A stretch of 64,000 bases of DNA. It comes from Bradyrhizobium murdochi. Lineage in GTDB: Bacteria > Pseudomonadota > Alphaproteobacteria > Rhizobiales > Xanthobacteraceae. The stretch is taken from assembly GCF_000472965.1 (NCBI RefSeq), contig NZ_AXAU01000008.1:1-64000 (forward strand). Direction: 5' to 3'. The position numbers and the translations under genes are program-made. Within the stretch, counting starts at the first letter, position 1. Every line of letters starts with the position of its first letter. Below, one piece after another: positions 16,785-27,881 of this stretch. Below the pieces are notes generated by a model that saw only the letters and a program-made list of their open reading frames with translations, was not told the origin of the DNA and ran no database searches.

Positions 16785-18104
16785 TTAGTGCTCCTTAAAC
16801 GCGCGGTTGATACGCAGTTCCATTGGCTGCAGTAAATATTCCGCAAAGGTTCTTTCTCCCGTCTCGATAAATATCTCAACGGGCATTCCCGGCAGTAACG
16901 AAGAGAAATACGAGGCGGTCGGCGCGCTGATATCAAGTTCCAGTTCCGCCATGTAGGACGTGATGCCACTCTTGGCGTCGGTCAGTGCGTCTGCCGCTAC
17001 AGCAACGACCTTTCCGTCGAGCATCGGCCGACGACGGATGTTCAATGCGTGAACCCGGACGCGCGCAGCCTGTCCGGCATGGACCTCTTCCCGATCGATT
17101 GGTTTCAATGCTGCCTCGATGACCAGCCGGTCCTCCGTCGGAACAATTTCGAGGAACGTTTCGCGAGGTGCAAGCACGGCTCTAAGATCCCGGCTGTTGA
17201 GGCCCACGATCTTTCCGCTCTCGGGGGCACGCAATTCAGACCGACCAAGTTGATCGCGCAGAGCGGCAATTCGATGTCGGAGATCACCGATCTCCTCGCT
17301 CGCCGCATGACGCTGCTTCGCGATTTCCTGATTCTGGTTGAAGCCCAACTGTCGGCGCCTGTCCTCAAGTTCCGCCATTTTGCCTCGCTTCTCCGCAACC
17401 GACGCTGCGTTGCGGTCAATCTGTCCGCTCGACTCGGCCTCGGCTCGTTTCAAGGCTAACAGGCGCGGCTTTCGGGCGAGGCCCTTTGTAAGGAGGTAGC
17501 TTGTGTCAGCTATCTCCTCTCGTAATAGCGCAAGCTGTTGCTCGACACCCTTGGTGCTGCTTTCGAGGCCTCGGATGGAGTCCGTCAACTGCAGCATCTG
17601 CTGATCGATCATTTTGCGTTCATTCTCGATTGCGGCCAGTCGTGCAGCAAACTCGCCCTCCTGGGTTTGCATGGCAATGCGCGCGGACGCATGGCTCGCG
17701 CTTCTCTTCAGTTCGTCGGGAAAGGTGATCGATTTCGCGCCGGCCTCTTCCGCCGCCAGCCGCGCCTCCATCGCCAGAACTGCAAAGTATTTCGTCTCAA
17801 GCGAGCCGAGGGCTGCTTCGATCTGGGTGGTATCGAGCCGGGCGATCAGTTGGCCGGCCTCGACCTGATCGTTTTCCCTGACGTGAACTGACTTTACTAT
17901 TCCTCCTTCAAGATGCTGCACTGCCTTGCGCTTCGAATGAACCTTTATGACACCTTGGGCCACAACCGCGCCACGAAGCGGAACCGTCATCGCCCACACG
18001 CCGAAGCAGCAAAATTGCAGAACCAGCAGCACGCATCCCCATCCGATAATCCGCCGCATATCGGATCGTGGTCGTTCCTTGCGATCTCGACCTCCTTCCG
18101 TCAT
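16785..18104 (-). CDS. HlyD-family type I secretion membrane-fusion protein
   Basis: This 439-residue periplasmic adaptor has one N-terminal transmembrane helix (about 20-40), then a lipoyl-like half (VVAQGVIKVHSKRKAVQHLEGGIVKSVHVRENDQVEAGQLIARLD). A long coiled coil follows (about 95-285). The second lipoyl half and beta-barrel end in the PrtE/HlyD signature LPGMPVEIFIETGERTFAEYLLQPM. It links the ABC exporter to an outer-membrane TolC-like channel not encoded here. Its ATG overlaps the exporter's stop by 4 bp (ATGA). Confidence 0.93.
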   Translation of the reverse strand: MTEGGRDRKERPRSDMRRIIGWGCVLLVLQFCCFGVWAMTVPLRGAVVAQGVIKVHSKRKAVQHLEGGIVKSVHVRENDQVEAGQLIARLDTTQIEAALGSLETKYFAVLAMEARLAAEEAGAKSITFPDELKRSASHASARIAMQTQEGEFAARLAAIENERKMIDQQMLQLTDSIRGLESSTKGVEQQLALLREEIADTSYLLTKGLARKPRLLALKRAEAESSGQIDRNAASVAEKRGKMAELEDRRRQLGFNQNQEIAKQRHAASEEIGDLRHRIAALRDQLGRSELRAPESGKIVGLNSRDLRAVLAPRETFLEIVPTEDRLVIEAALKPIDREEVHAGQAARVRVHALNIRRRPMLDGKVVAVAADALTDAKSGITSYMAELELDISAPTASYFSSLLPGMPVEIFIETGERTFAEYLLQPMELRINRAFKEH

Positions 18105-19861
18105 CGAGCGGTCCTCCCCACGGCCAATCTCTGAGATTCCGTACCTTGCCGGACGCCATGCGGCTTCGCGACAGGGGTGACAGGCAGGCGAAGGACTTCA
18201 GCAGGCGATCCGAAAGCGAGCTGCGCGCCATCCCTCAAAAGCAGTACGGCATCTGCGATGGTCAGCAGTTGGGGCCGGTGGGTGACGATCACCAGTGTCG
18301 CGCCGCGCGCCTTCGCCCGCTGAATGGCCGAACACAGTGCATGCTCGCCGTCCGGGTCAAGATTGGCATTTGGTTCGTCCAGCAGGATCAGTTTGCGATC
18401 CCCGAAAAAGGCACGGGCGAGACCGATCCTCTGGCGCTGACCACCGGAAAGTCTGTTGCCGTCGCGCCCTATCTCGGTCTGATAGCCGGCTGGCAGGGAC
18501 AGGATCATCTCATGCGCCTGTGCAAGCATGGCCGCGGCAACGATGTCCTCGTCGCGCGCATGTTCGTCAAAGCCGGCGATTGCTTCGGCCACTGTGCCGC
18601 CCAGAAGCTGCACCTCCTGAGGAAGATAACCGACAAACTGCCCAAGCTGGTCAGGGTCCCAGTTATTCAGGGCTGCGTCGTCCAACCGGATGGTACCGCC
18701 GCTTGGTCGTTCCAGTCCCGCCATCAGGCGCAGCAAGGTCGATTTTCCGGCGCCGGTCGGGCCGATCACGACGATGATCCCGGAAGGTGGGCATTCGAAA
18801 TCTATGCCTGCGAGTATCGGGCGCGGCGTCGTAGGTGTCCGATATGACACTCGCTCGGCTGCAATTCTGCCGGACGGGGATGGAAGCAGTGTACGTTTCT
18901 CGCGAACAAGAACCGGCGCTGCGGCCGTCTGAACTTGCTTCCAGGCCTCGTGCGCGGCAGTAAGGGCGCGCCGCGCCGAGATCAGACCTTCCATCGGCTG
19001 CAGCGTACGGGCGATCAGGATCGAACTCGCAATCAGACTGCCCGCCAGCACCTCGCTCTGAAGTACGAGCCAGGCGCCTGCGCCGATCGCGGCAACCTGC
19101 AAAGTCGTTCTTACCATGCGCGCCGCGGCTCCGATCGCATAAACGCGCTCGCTGGCTCGAACCACGGGGGACAAGGCCTGGTCGTTGAGGTCCATGAATT
19201 CGCGGATGGCACCTCTGGTCCAGCCCATCGCACGCACCAGGGCGGAATGCCGGACAATTCCGTCAAGTGTGATCTGGGTCTTCTGCGCGGCCTGGGACGC
19301 CTGCGCGATTTCGCTGCGCGCGATCCAGCGGCTCACGATGCCCATGGTGAGGAGGACCGCCGTTCCGACCAGCGCAATCAGGCCGTACCAGGGGTGCAGA
19401 AAGAACAGGATGAAAATAAACGCCGGAAGAAAGGGAGCATCGAGCAGCGATGCGATCGTTGCGCTGGATAGGAACGTCCTCAGCTCGCGCACCTTTGCAA
19501 GATCTTGCGCCCTGCTGTCACCCCGATTGGTGACATCAACGATCATGCTTTCAAGCACGATGGGAGCGAGGGAGCGCTCAAATCTAACCGCAAAGCGACT
19601 GAGCAGCCGACTGCGCAGGGTGTCGAACGCGGCGCTGAAAACAAGAGCAATTGCGGCGATGATGGTGAGGCCAACAAGGGTTTCAACGCTACCGCTGCTG
19701 ATGACCCGATCGAACACTTCGATGGCGTAGAAGGGAACGACAAGGAGAAGTATGTTCAATGACACGCTAAAGGCCACGACCCACACGAATGCGGATCGTC
19801 CCGGAATCAATCCAAGCAGCGATCGTGCAGCGGACGCTGGGATCTCACGACGCGAATACAT
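18101..19861 (-). CDS. Type I secretion ABC transporter, permease-ATPase (PrtD-like)
   Basis: This 586-residue half-transporter works as a dimer. The transmembrane domain covers about residues 25-300 and the nucleotide-binding domain about 335-560. Walker A is GPTGAGKST (367-375), the signature is LSGGQRQ (471-477), Walker B is LILLDEP (491-497) and the switch His is in VTHRPQ. There is no N-terminal C39-like domain, placing it in the PrtD/LapB-without-CLD group that exports RTX proteins with uncleaved C-terminal signals. The RTX gene immediately upstream is the likely cargo. Confidence 0.94.
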   Translation of the reverse strand: MYSRREIPASAARSLLGLIPGRSAFVWVVAFSVSLNILLLVVPFYAIEVFDRVISSGSVETLVGLTIIAAIALVFSAAFDTLRSRLLSRFAVRFERSLAPIVLESMIVDVTNRGDSRAQDLAKVRELRTFLSSATIASLLDAPFLPAFIFILFFLHPWYGLIALVGTAVLLTMGIVSRWIARSEIAQASQAAQKTQITLDGIVRHSALVRAMGWTRGAIREFMDLNDQALSPVVRASERVYAIGAAARMVRTTLQVAAIGAGAWLVLQSEVLAGSLIASSILIARTLQPMEGLISARRALTAAHEAWKQVQTAAAPVLVREKRTLLPSPSGRIAAERVSYRTPTTPRPILAGIDFECPPSGIIVVIGPTGAGKSTLLRLMAGLERPSGGTIRLDDAALNNWDPDQLGQFVGYLPQEVQLLGGTVAEAIAGFDEHARDEDIVAAAMLAQAHEMILSLPAGYQTEIGRDGNRLSGGQRQRIGLARAFFGDRKLILLDEPNANLDPDGEHALCSAIQRAKARGATLVIVTHRPQLLTIADAVLLLRDGAQLAFGSPAEVLRLPVTPVAKPHGVRQGTESQRLAVGRTAR

Positions 19862-19906
19862 GACTGACCGGCACTACTACTGACTGACGTATTGCAAAGA
19901 GGCAGG

Positions 19907-19934
19907 AGCGGGGCGGCACGGCAGCCGCCCCGCT
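19907..19934 (-). terminator. Strong hairpin between the RTX gene and its exporter
   Basis: A perfect 11-bp GC-rich stem (AGCGGGGCGGC / GCCGCCCCGCT) with a 6-base loop begins 12 bp past the RTX stop. Only a weak pyrimidine tract follows, so it is more likely an attenuator or mRNA-stabilising end than a complete terminator. It would let RTX mRNA exceed exporter mRNA. Confidence 0.6.
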
Positions 19935-19946
19935 GAAGTTGTGGAG

Positions 19947-21251
19947 TTAAACGACCTCGATGGCCTCGTAACCCGCGGCAGTGTTGATGTCGTCGATCGA
20001 CTCGAATTCCGTTCCGACGCCACCCGTGACGCCGGTGAGCGTGATGGTGCCGAAGCCGAAATCGAGCACCGTGTTGGTGCCGTCGTCATCGACCACGATG
20101 GTGGCCGGATCAAACGCCGGATCGGCATCGACATTAACTTCATCGCCATCACCGAAACTCAGGTCGACAACTTCATCGTCGCCGAAGTTGGTGGCCGTGC
20201 CGTCGCCGAAATTGTGGTCATCGGAGCCTGCACCGCCTGTCAGCATATCGTTGCCGACGCCACCGTCGAGGACATCGGCGCCATTGCCGCCGCTCAATTC
20301 ATCGTCACCCGCGCCGCCGTTGAGAGTGTCGTCGCCGGCGTTACCGGCGAGTATATCGTCTCCGTCTCCGCCATTGAGCACATCGACATCGGCACCGCCG
20401 ACGAGCATGTCATCTCCGGCGTCGCCGTCCAACGTATCGTCGCCAGCTCCGCCGCTGAGCTCGTCATCGCCTTCGCCGCCGGACATGGTGTCGATGCCAG
20501 CACCACCGGTCATGGTGTCGTCACCGTCGTCGCCGGACATGGTATCGTCGCCACCGCCACCGGCCATGTCGTCCGCGCCGTCGCCGCCGCTCATCGTGTC
20601 GTTGCCGCCTTGGCCGTTGAGCGTATCGTTGCCGGCACCGCCATTCAGCGTGTCGTCATCGGCCCCGCCATTCAGCGTGTCGTTCCCAAGACCGCCATTC
20701 AGCGTGTCCATGCCCGCATTGCCGCTCAGGGTATCGTCACCGACCCCGCCGCTGAGCGTGTCATCGCCCCCGTTGCCCGACAGTTCGTCGTCACCGGCGC
20801 CGCCGGTGATGGTGTCATTATCGGCACCGCCGGCGATCGTATCGTTGCCGGCATTGCCGTTCAACGTATCCATACCGGCTCCGCCTTCGATATTGTCGTC
20901 GCCCGCGCCGCCATTGACGATGTCATCGCCTTCACCGCCGAGGATCGTATCGACGCCGGCATTGCCGTTCAAAATGTCATTGCCGGCTCCGCCATCAATA
21001 TCGTCGTCGCCCGCACCGCCACTGACGGTGTCATCGCCTTCACCGCCGGCGATCGTATCGTTGCCGGCATTGCCGTTCAATGTGTCGTTGCCGGCTCCGC
21101 CATCGATATCGTCATCGCCTGCACCGCCGTTGACGAGGTCATCGCCTTCCAATCCGGTAATCGTATCGTTGCCGGCCAGACCGTTGATCTCATCGGGATC
21201 TGGCGTGCCAACCAACGTGTCGTCGCCTGGTGTTCCGGGGATAATTGCCAT
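19947..21251 (-). CDS. RTX calcium-binding repeat protein, likely type I secretion cargo
   Basis: This 434-residue acidic protein has no signal peptide or catalytic domain. From residue 6, thirty-eight uninterrupted GGxGxDxLx-type nonapeptides run to about residue 347. Such units fold into a calcium-loaded beta-roll outside the cell. The last 87 residues are repeat-free (DFGFGTITLTGV near the middle, EAIEVV at the end), as expected for an uncleaved C-terminal export signal. Units 5-16 form three copies of a 36-residue higher-order repeat (nt 20805-21128). The start has AAGGAG eight bases upstream. The permease-ATPase and adaptor genes follow. Its role (surface layer, adhesion, matrix) is unknown. 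Confidence 0.9.
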   Translation of the reverse strand: MAIIPGTPGDDTLVGTPDPDEINGLAGNDTITGLEGDDLVNGGAGDDDIDGGAGNDTLNGNAGNDTIAGGEGDDTVSGGAGDDDIDGGAGNDILNGNAGVDTILGGEGDDIVNGGAGDDNIEGGAGMDTLNGNAGNDTIAGGADNDTITGGAGDDELSGNGGDDTLSGGVGDDTLSGNAGMDTLNGGLGNDTLNGGADDDTLNGGAGNDTLNGQGGNDTMSGGDGADDMAGGGGDDTMSGDDGDDTMTGGAGIDTMSGGEGDDELSGGAGDDTLDGDAGDDMLVGGADVDVLNGGDGDDILAGNAGDDTLNGGAGDDELSGGNGADVLDGGVGNDMLTGGAGSDDHNFGDGTATNFGDDEVVDLSFGDGDEVNVDADPAFDPATIVVDDDGTNTVLDFGFGTITLTGVTGGVGTEFESIDDINTAAGYEAIEVV

Positions 21252-21668
21252 GGTTTCTACTCCTTGCGCCCGCATTCGCATGCGGGTCGGCCGCGGCCCG
21301 TCATGCACTAGCGATTTTGTGTTGGCTCGATTTCCATCCCGATCGATGTGGACTTCGATGGCGCGCAACTTGATGAAGGCGGGGCGGCGTCACAATCCCC
21401 ATATGGGGACAAAAGAAATGTCTGATAGCGGACGTTTGGCCCGCAGACCCCGCGTTCGCTTGGAATCACGATCAGCTATTTGCTATTTTTCGACGGGAGC
21501 CGATCGGCCAAGCACGATCGGAAACATTCGCACATATTTCTTGATGCGATTTTCTTGAGACGGTGAGGTCCCGCGAAGCGGCGCGAAACTAGCCGCTTCT
21601 ACCGGACCTCCCGCATCTTTGCATTGGCCCCTGAGGAGCGCAGATGTAGACCGTGAAATAATGGGCGC
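21252..21668. other. RTX promoter/leader region and 3' end of the pyrF unit
   Basis: This 417 bp has no convincing gene, and its centre (about 21480-21560) is AT-richer than the surroundings. It contains a hairpin CCCGCAT/ATGCGGG (21269-21286) just before the RTX ribosome site, a perfect 14-bp palindrome TCCCCATATGGGGA (21396-21409), and a hairpin GAAGCGGC/GCCGCTTC (21575-21599) that may end transcripts arriving from the pyrF side. No certain -35/-10 pair could be picked by eye. Confidence 0.5.
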
Positions 21669-21971
21669 TCAGGGCTGCGGGCCGTCATAGCCCTCGATGA
21701 CGATGAGGTCCGCAATCGAGTGCGGCTGACGGACCTTGATGTTGGCCTGATATTCCGGCGAATTGTAGCAGGCCAGCGCAGTTTCGTAATCGGGAAACTC
21801 GATCACGACATTGCGCGAGCGGCTTTGGCCTTCGACCGCGGTGAACTGGCCGCCGCGCACGATGAAGCGCCCGCCGAATTTCTGGAAGATGGCCGGGTTG
21901 GCCGCCATGTATGGCTTGTAGCCCTCGTCATTGTGAACGTCGACGCGTCCGATCCAGTATCCTTTGGCCAT
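21669..21971 (-). CDS. DUF1330 domain protein
   Basis: This 100-residue protein begins MAKGYWIGRVDVHN and has the ferredoxin-like DUF1330 pattern (PAIFQKFGGRFIVRGGQ, NVVIEFPDYETALACYNSPEYQ). Structures of the family resemble dimeric alpha-beta-barrel proteins; function is unknown. ATG 21971 has GGAG six bases upstream. It lies 16 bp after pyrF and is probably cotranscribed. Confidence 0.85.
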   Translation of the reverse strand: MAKGYWIGRVDVHNDEGYKPYMAANPAIFQKFGGRFIVRGGQFTAVEGQSRSRNVVIEFPDYETALACYNSPEYQANIKVRQPHSIADLIVIEGYDGPQP

Positions 21972-21987
21972 CTCAATCTCCATGTTG

Positions 21988-22698
21988 TTACGTGATCGCC
22001 TGCTTGATTTCCGCCTGAATGGCATCCGCAGCAAGCCTGGGATCGGCGGCTTCCGTGATCGGCCGCCCGACCACCAGATAGTCGGCGCCGGCACCGATTG
22101 CCCGCGCCGGCGTCATGATGCGCTTCTGGTCGCCGGTCGCAGCGCCCGCAGGGCGGATACCCGGCGTCACCAGATGCATCTGGTGACCGACGATCTTGCG
22201 CAACGCGGCTGCCTCTTCCGGCGAGCTGACGAGGCCGTCGACGCCGAGCACCTGCGCCTGCTGGGCGCGCGCTTCCACCAGGTCGGAGACGTTGAGACGA
22301 TAGCCGGCGGCATGCAGGTCGCCATCGTCGTAAGAGGTCAGCACGGTAACCGCGAGAATTTTCAGGCCCGAGCCTTGGCGCGCCTCGACCGCGGCCTTCA
22401 TGGTCTGCGGATAGGCGTGCACGGTGAGGAAGGTCGCGCCGAGTTTGGCGACGCTCTCCACGCCGCGCGCCACCGTATTGCCGATGTCGTGCAGCTTGAG
22501 ATCAATAAAAACCTTCTTGCCCGACTTCGCCAGTTGCTGCGCCAGCGGCAATCCGCCTGCATAGGCGAGCTGATAGCCGATCTTGTAGAAACTCACGCTG
22601 TCGCCAAGCCGCGCGATCAACGCTTCCGCTTCAGTCACCCCGGGCAGGTCGAGCGCGACGATCAGCCGATCCTTCGGCGCGATACTGGCTGGCTGCAT
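21988..22698 (-). CDS. pyrF: Orotidine 5'-phosphate decarboxylase
   Basis: This 236-residue enzyme performs the last step of UMP synthesis. The catalytic [10 protein letters not shown] (Lys-x-x-Asp pair), KIGYQLAY near the N-terminus and the phosphate-binding VVGRPIT near the C-terminus are present. It starts 6 bp after the FMN reductase stop, so the two genes form one transcription unit with DUF1330. Confidence 0.96.
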   Translation of the reverse strand: MQPASIAPKDRLIVALDLPGVTEAEALIARLGDSVSFYKIGYQLAYAGGLPLAQQLAKSGKKVFIDLKLHDIGNTVARGVESVAKLGATFLTVHAYPQTMKAAVEARQGSGLKILAVTVLTSYDDGDLHAAGYRLNVSDLVEARAQQAQVLGVDGLVSSPEEAAALRKIVGHQMHLVTPGIRPAGAATGDQKRIMTPARAIGAGADYLVVGRPITEAADPRLAADAIQAEIKQAIT

Positions 22699-22704
22699 GT
22701 CACC

Positions 22705-23283
22705 TCACATCATGCGTTGGGAAACGTCGATCAACTGCCGCACCAGCGCTTTCAGCCCCTCGGCATCGGCGGCATTCTTCAGGCGGTCCATCTCGTCATA
22801 AGCATCGTCGGCGAACGCCAGCGCTAACTGGTTTGGTATCACGGTTGCATGACACGCCGACAGGATCAGCCGCAGCGCGGCCAGCGCGCGGGCGCCACCG
22901 AGCCGGTTGCCGGAGGCCGACGCAATCGCAAACACCCGATCGCGAAACACCTGGCCGCGGGTCTCGTGCGCGTCCTGCACCCGGCTCACCCAGTCGATGG
23001 TGTTTTTCACCAGCGCCGGCACCGAGGAATTGTATTCCGGCGTCACGATCAGCACGCCATGATGGGCCGCCATCATCCGCTTCAGGTTGGCCGCGTGTTT
23101 CGGCACGCCCGATTTGGCCTGCAGGTCGCCGTCATAGATCGGCAGCGGGAAATCAACCAGCGAGATACGGGTGACTTCGGCGCCGGCTTGCGCCAGCTCA
23201 TACGCGGCCACCGCCGCCAGCCTCACATTGAGCGAGCCGGTGCGGAGCGATCCCGGGATCACGAGGATTTTCAGCGCGGACAT
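22705..23283 (-). CDS. NADPH-dependent FMN reductase family protein
   Basis: This 192-residue flavodoxin-like protein has the FMN phosphate loop PGSLRTGSLN at residues 10-19 and the conserved TPEYNSSVPALVKNTIDW. Family members reduce FMN, quinones, azo dyes or chromate; the physiological substrate is unclear. It is first in a unit with pyrF. Confidence 0.87.
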   Translation of the reverse strand: MSALKILVIPGSLRTGSLNVRLAAVAAYELAQAGAEVTRISLVDFPLPIYDGDLQAKSGVPKHAANLKRMMAAHHGVLIVTPEYNSSVPALVKNTIDWVSRVQDAHETRGQVFRDRVFAIASASGNRLGGARALAALRLILSACHATVIPNQLALAFADDAYDEMDRLKNAADAEGLKALVRQLIDVSQRMM

Positions 23284-23331
23284 TTCTTAGAAATCGCAGT
23301 AGGGGCTAACCGGCCGCGCGCAGCGCACGGC

Positions 23332-23931
23332 TTAGCCCTTGCGATACACCCAGACCCGCGCGGGCGGAAGGTTCATCCAGATCCGCTCGGACGCCTCTGT
23401 GGACACGCCCGGCAGCGATTTCGGAATCGGCGGTGCCACCGAATAGGTGAACTGCACGAAGGGCGCGCCCGGCGCCAGCGCCAGGAAGGCGTCGCGGATC
23501 AGCTTCAGACGGGTCAGCATCGGTTTTGTCACGAGCGGCAGGCCGGAGATCACGGCAGACGCCGGCGCATCCAGCACATCTCCGAGCGAAGCGCGAAGCG
23601 TGTAGGCATCGCCCTGTACGACCTTGGCCTGAGGATAGCGATCGCGCAGCAGAGCGCAGAAGCCCGGATTATATTCGACCAGCACGAGCCGCTTCTGATC
23701 TACGCCGTGTTCGATCAGCGCGTTGGTGATCGCGCCGGTCCCGGGCCCAAGTTCGATGACCGGCCCTTCGGAATCGACATCGACATATTGCGCCATGGTG
23801 CGAGCGAGCACCTTGCTCGACGGCATCACCGCGCCCATGTGCAGCGGCTTTTCAATCCATGAACGAAGGAAGCGCACCTCGTCGTCGAGACGAGGCTTCT
23901 TCAACGCACGCACGGACGATTGCAAAGGCAT
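23332..23931 (-). CDS. SAM-dependent methyltransferase, PmtA-like
   Basis: This 199-residue Rossmann-type methyltransferase has the SAM-binding VIELGPGTGAITNAL (about residues 58-72). The N-terminal FLRSWIEKPLHMGAVMPSSKVLARTMA matches phospholipid N-methyltransferases of the rhizobial PmtA type (phosphatidylethanolamine to phosphatidylcholine) and the related rRNA-dimethylase-like group. Phospholipid methylation is probable but not proved, since rhizobia often carry several pmt paralogs. It lies 49 bp upstream of the FMN reductase. Confidence 0.72.
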   Translation of the reverse strand: MPLQSSVRALKKPRLDDEVRFLRSWIEKPLHMGAVMPSSKVLARTMAQYVDVDSEGPVIELGPGTGAITNALIEHGVDQKRLVLVEYNPGFCALLRDRYPQAKVVQGDAYTLRASLGDVLDAPASAVISGLPLVTKPMLTRLKLIRDAFLALAPGAPFVQFTYSVAPPIPKSLPGVSTEASERIWMNLPPARVWVYRKG

Positions 23932-24140
23932 GTCGCTACCAGGCGGGACCCGCTGACGGGCGGGAATGTCAAAAAACAGTCATGAACACGTATAGGTCGA
24001 CGGGGGTATGGTCAAGCCAAACGGTAATGCGCCAGAGGCGCCAAAGTGCCCGCGATCCGGCGATAACACCCTGTGCAAGCTGAATGAATCATGACTGCCG
24101 GGCGAGAACAGGGCGCTCGCCCGGGCGACGTGCATGCGGT

Positions 24141-25274
24141 TCAGGAGCCCGCGCGGCTGCCGAAGAAGTCCTTGACCTTGGTGAAGAAGCCCACCGCCTC
24201 CGGCTGGGTTGCCCCGGAGGACAGCTTTTCGAACTCGGCGAGCAGTTCCTGCTGCTTCTTGGTCAGATTCTGCGGCGTTTCGACCATGACCTGGACATAC
24301 ATGTCGCCGGTCTGGCGCGAGCGGAGCACCGGCATGCCCTTTGATGCAATGCGGAAACGGCGGCCGGACTGCGTTCCAGCCGGCACCTTCACCTTGGTCT
24401 TGCCCTTGTCGATGGTGGGCACTTCGAATTCGCCGCCGAGCGCGGCCGCGACCATCGAGATCGGAACCCGGCAGTGCAAATCGGCGCCGTCGCGCTGGAA
24501 GAATTCGTGGGTGGCCAGCGACAAGAAAATGTAGAGGTCGCCGGGCGGGCCGCCGCGGACACCGGCCTCGCCTTCGCCGGCCAGCCGGATACGCGTGCCG
24601 TCCTCGACACCCGGCGGAATGTTGACCGACAACGTCCGGTCGCGCGTTACCCGCCCCGTGCCCGAGCAATTCGGGCAGGCGTCCTCGATCATCTGACCGC
24701 GGCCCTGACAGCCGGGGCAGGTCCGCTCCAGCGTGAAGAAGCCCTGAGCCTGACGGACGCGGCCGGCGCCGCCGCACATCGCGCAGGTCTTCGGCTTGGT
24801 GCCGGCCTTGGCGCCGGTGCCCGAACAGGGCTCGCAGGTGACCGAGACCGGAATTTCGATCTGCGCGGTCTTACCGAGGTAGGCTTCCTCGAGCGTGATT
24901 TCCATGTTGTAGCGCAGATCGGCGCCACGCTCGCGTCCGCCGCCGCGCCCGCGCTGCCCGGCCATGCCGAACAGGTCCTCGAAAATATCTGAAAACGACG
25001 AGGCGAAGCCGGCGCCGAAGCCAGGACCACCGCCGCCCATGCCTTGCTCGAACGCGGCATGGCCATAGCGATCATAGGCGGCGCGCTTGTCACCGTCTTT
25101 GAGGACTTCGTAGGCCTCGTTGATTTCCTTGAACTTCATTTCGCTGGCGGCATCGCCTGGATTCCTGTCCGGATGCCATTTCATCGCCAGCTTGCGGAAG
25201 GCCGACTTGAGCTTGGACTCGTCCGCGTTCCGATCGACTTCCAGGGTTTCGTAATAGCAGCGCTTGGTGGACAT
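24141..25274 (-). CDS. dnaJ: Chaperone DnaJ (Hsp40)
   Basis: This 377-residue type I Hsp40 has an N-terminal J domain with HPD (KWHPDRNPG), a Gly/Phe-rich linker (about 75-110), and four CxxCxGxG zinc motifs ([32 protein letters not shown]). The C-terminal substrate-binding domain follows. It stimulates DnaK ATPase and delivers clients. It lies 143 bp downstream of dnaK, with a terminator-like hairpin between them. Confidence 0.98.
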   Translation of the reverse strand: MSTKRCYYETLEVDRNADESKLKSAFRKLAMKWHPDRNPGDAASEMKFKEINEAYEVLKDGDKRAAYDRYGHAAFEQGMGGGGPGFGAGFASSFSDIFEDLFGMAGQRGRGGGRERGADLRYNMEITLEEAYLGKTAQIEIPVSVTCEPCSGTGAKAGTKPKTCAMCGGAGRVRQAQGFFTLERTCPGCQGRGQMIEDACPNCSGTGRVTRDRTLSVNIPPGVEDGTRIRLAGEGEAGVRGGPPGDLYIFLSLATHEFFQRDGADLHCRVPISMVAAALGGEFEVPTIDKGKTKVKVPAGTQSGRRFRIASKGMPVLRSRQTGDMYVQVMVETPQNLTKKQQELLAEFEKLSSGATQPEAVGFFTKVKDFFGSRAGS

Positions 25275-25344
25275 CAGTCAAACCCGCCCGAAATTCGTCT
25301 TCATGCCGAAAGCACCCGCAGTCGAAGATGCCGCCATCGGCTTA

Positions 25345-25403
25345 AAGAAAAATGACCCCCACCCATCGAACGCGAGCCGTGCGCTCTTTTGGATGAGGGT
25401 CAT
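25345..25403 (-). terminator. Intrinsic terminator-like hairpin after dnaK
   Basis: On the minus strand ATGACCC-x-CATCC pairs with GGGTG-x-GGGTCAT (one G-T wobble), followed by TTTTTC. It begins 15 bp after the dnaK stop. Partial readthrough would set a lower dnaJ level. Confidence 0.6.
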
Positions 25404-25417
25404 GACCGAAAGCCCGC

Positions 25418-27319
<1,902 letters not shown>

Positions 27320-27423
27320 GGTCCTCATATCCTTCTTTTTGCGGCAGGTTGGCTGGGCCCTGGACGGCGCACCTAACCGAACCCCCAACGTTCAAATACT
27401 CGCGATATTGCGACGGTGAGCCT

Positions 27424-27452
27424 CATATAGGAGGGGGGGTTGTGCCTGCAAG
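27424..27452 (-). promoter_or_regulatory. RpoH (sigma-32)-type promoter of dnaK
   Basis: On the minus strand CTTG (27452-27449), 17 bases, then CCTATATGAG closely matches the alphaproteobacterial heat-shock promoter form CTTG-N17/18-C(C/T)TATnT. It lies about 105-130 bp upstream of the dnaK start, giving a leader of about 100 nt. No CIRCE inverted repeat is present. Confidence 0.65.
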
Positions 27453-27881
27453 GACCGAGCGCAAGCTTAAGGCCTGAAAAGGCTGGCGTTTGAAAGATTG
27501 TGCCGCCTGGGGCCGGGCCCCCGGTAGCGTGACCGGCGTTAAGAAATCGGCAACTCCTTTATCGCTCACACCCCGAAGCGTTGCACAGCGATACGGCAGC
27601 ATCCTCACGGCGTGGACCGCCGCCGGTTGAGCGGACGCGGTATTTGGCCGCTGGAAGCGCCCAAAAAAAGCGCTCGGAGACTGGGCAGAATGCCGCGAAA
27701 GGCCAACATATAAGAGCGAGGCGGGGGAACGGACGCCCGCCCTGCCCTGTTGCAGGGACACCAAAACCGCTAAAAGCGGGCCGAACGGAACGACCCAGTC
27801 GCGCGCCCCCGAGGCCCACATTCCACCCAGCTCCACCGTCCGATCTTTGAACGGCCTCCATGCAAACCCGGTAGACCCTCC
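27453..27881. other. Intergenic region upstream of dnaK and the exported-protein gene
   Basis: No gene is supported here. It holds GC-rich self-complementary stretches (about 27510-27525) and a hairpin AGCGC/GCGCT around a run of seven A (27656-27675). The promoter of the rightward gene at 27882 must lie here, but I cannot place it. Confidence 0.4.

Noticed and set aside
19981..21558. Long open frames on the plus strand across the RTX gene (456 and 525 codons).
   Set aside because: They are antisense to a low-complexity RTX gene with strong ribosome site and neighbours; the translations are repetitive Ser/Pro or Val/Ala strings without family features.
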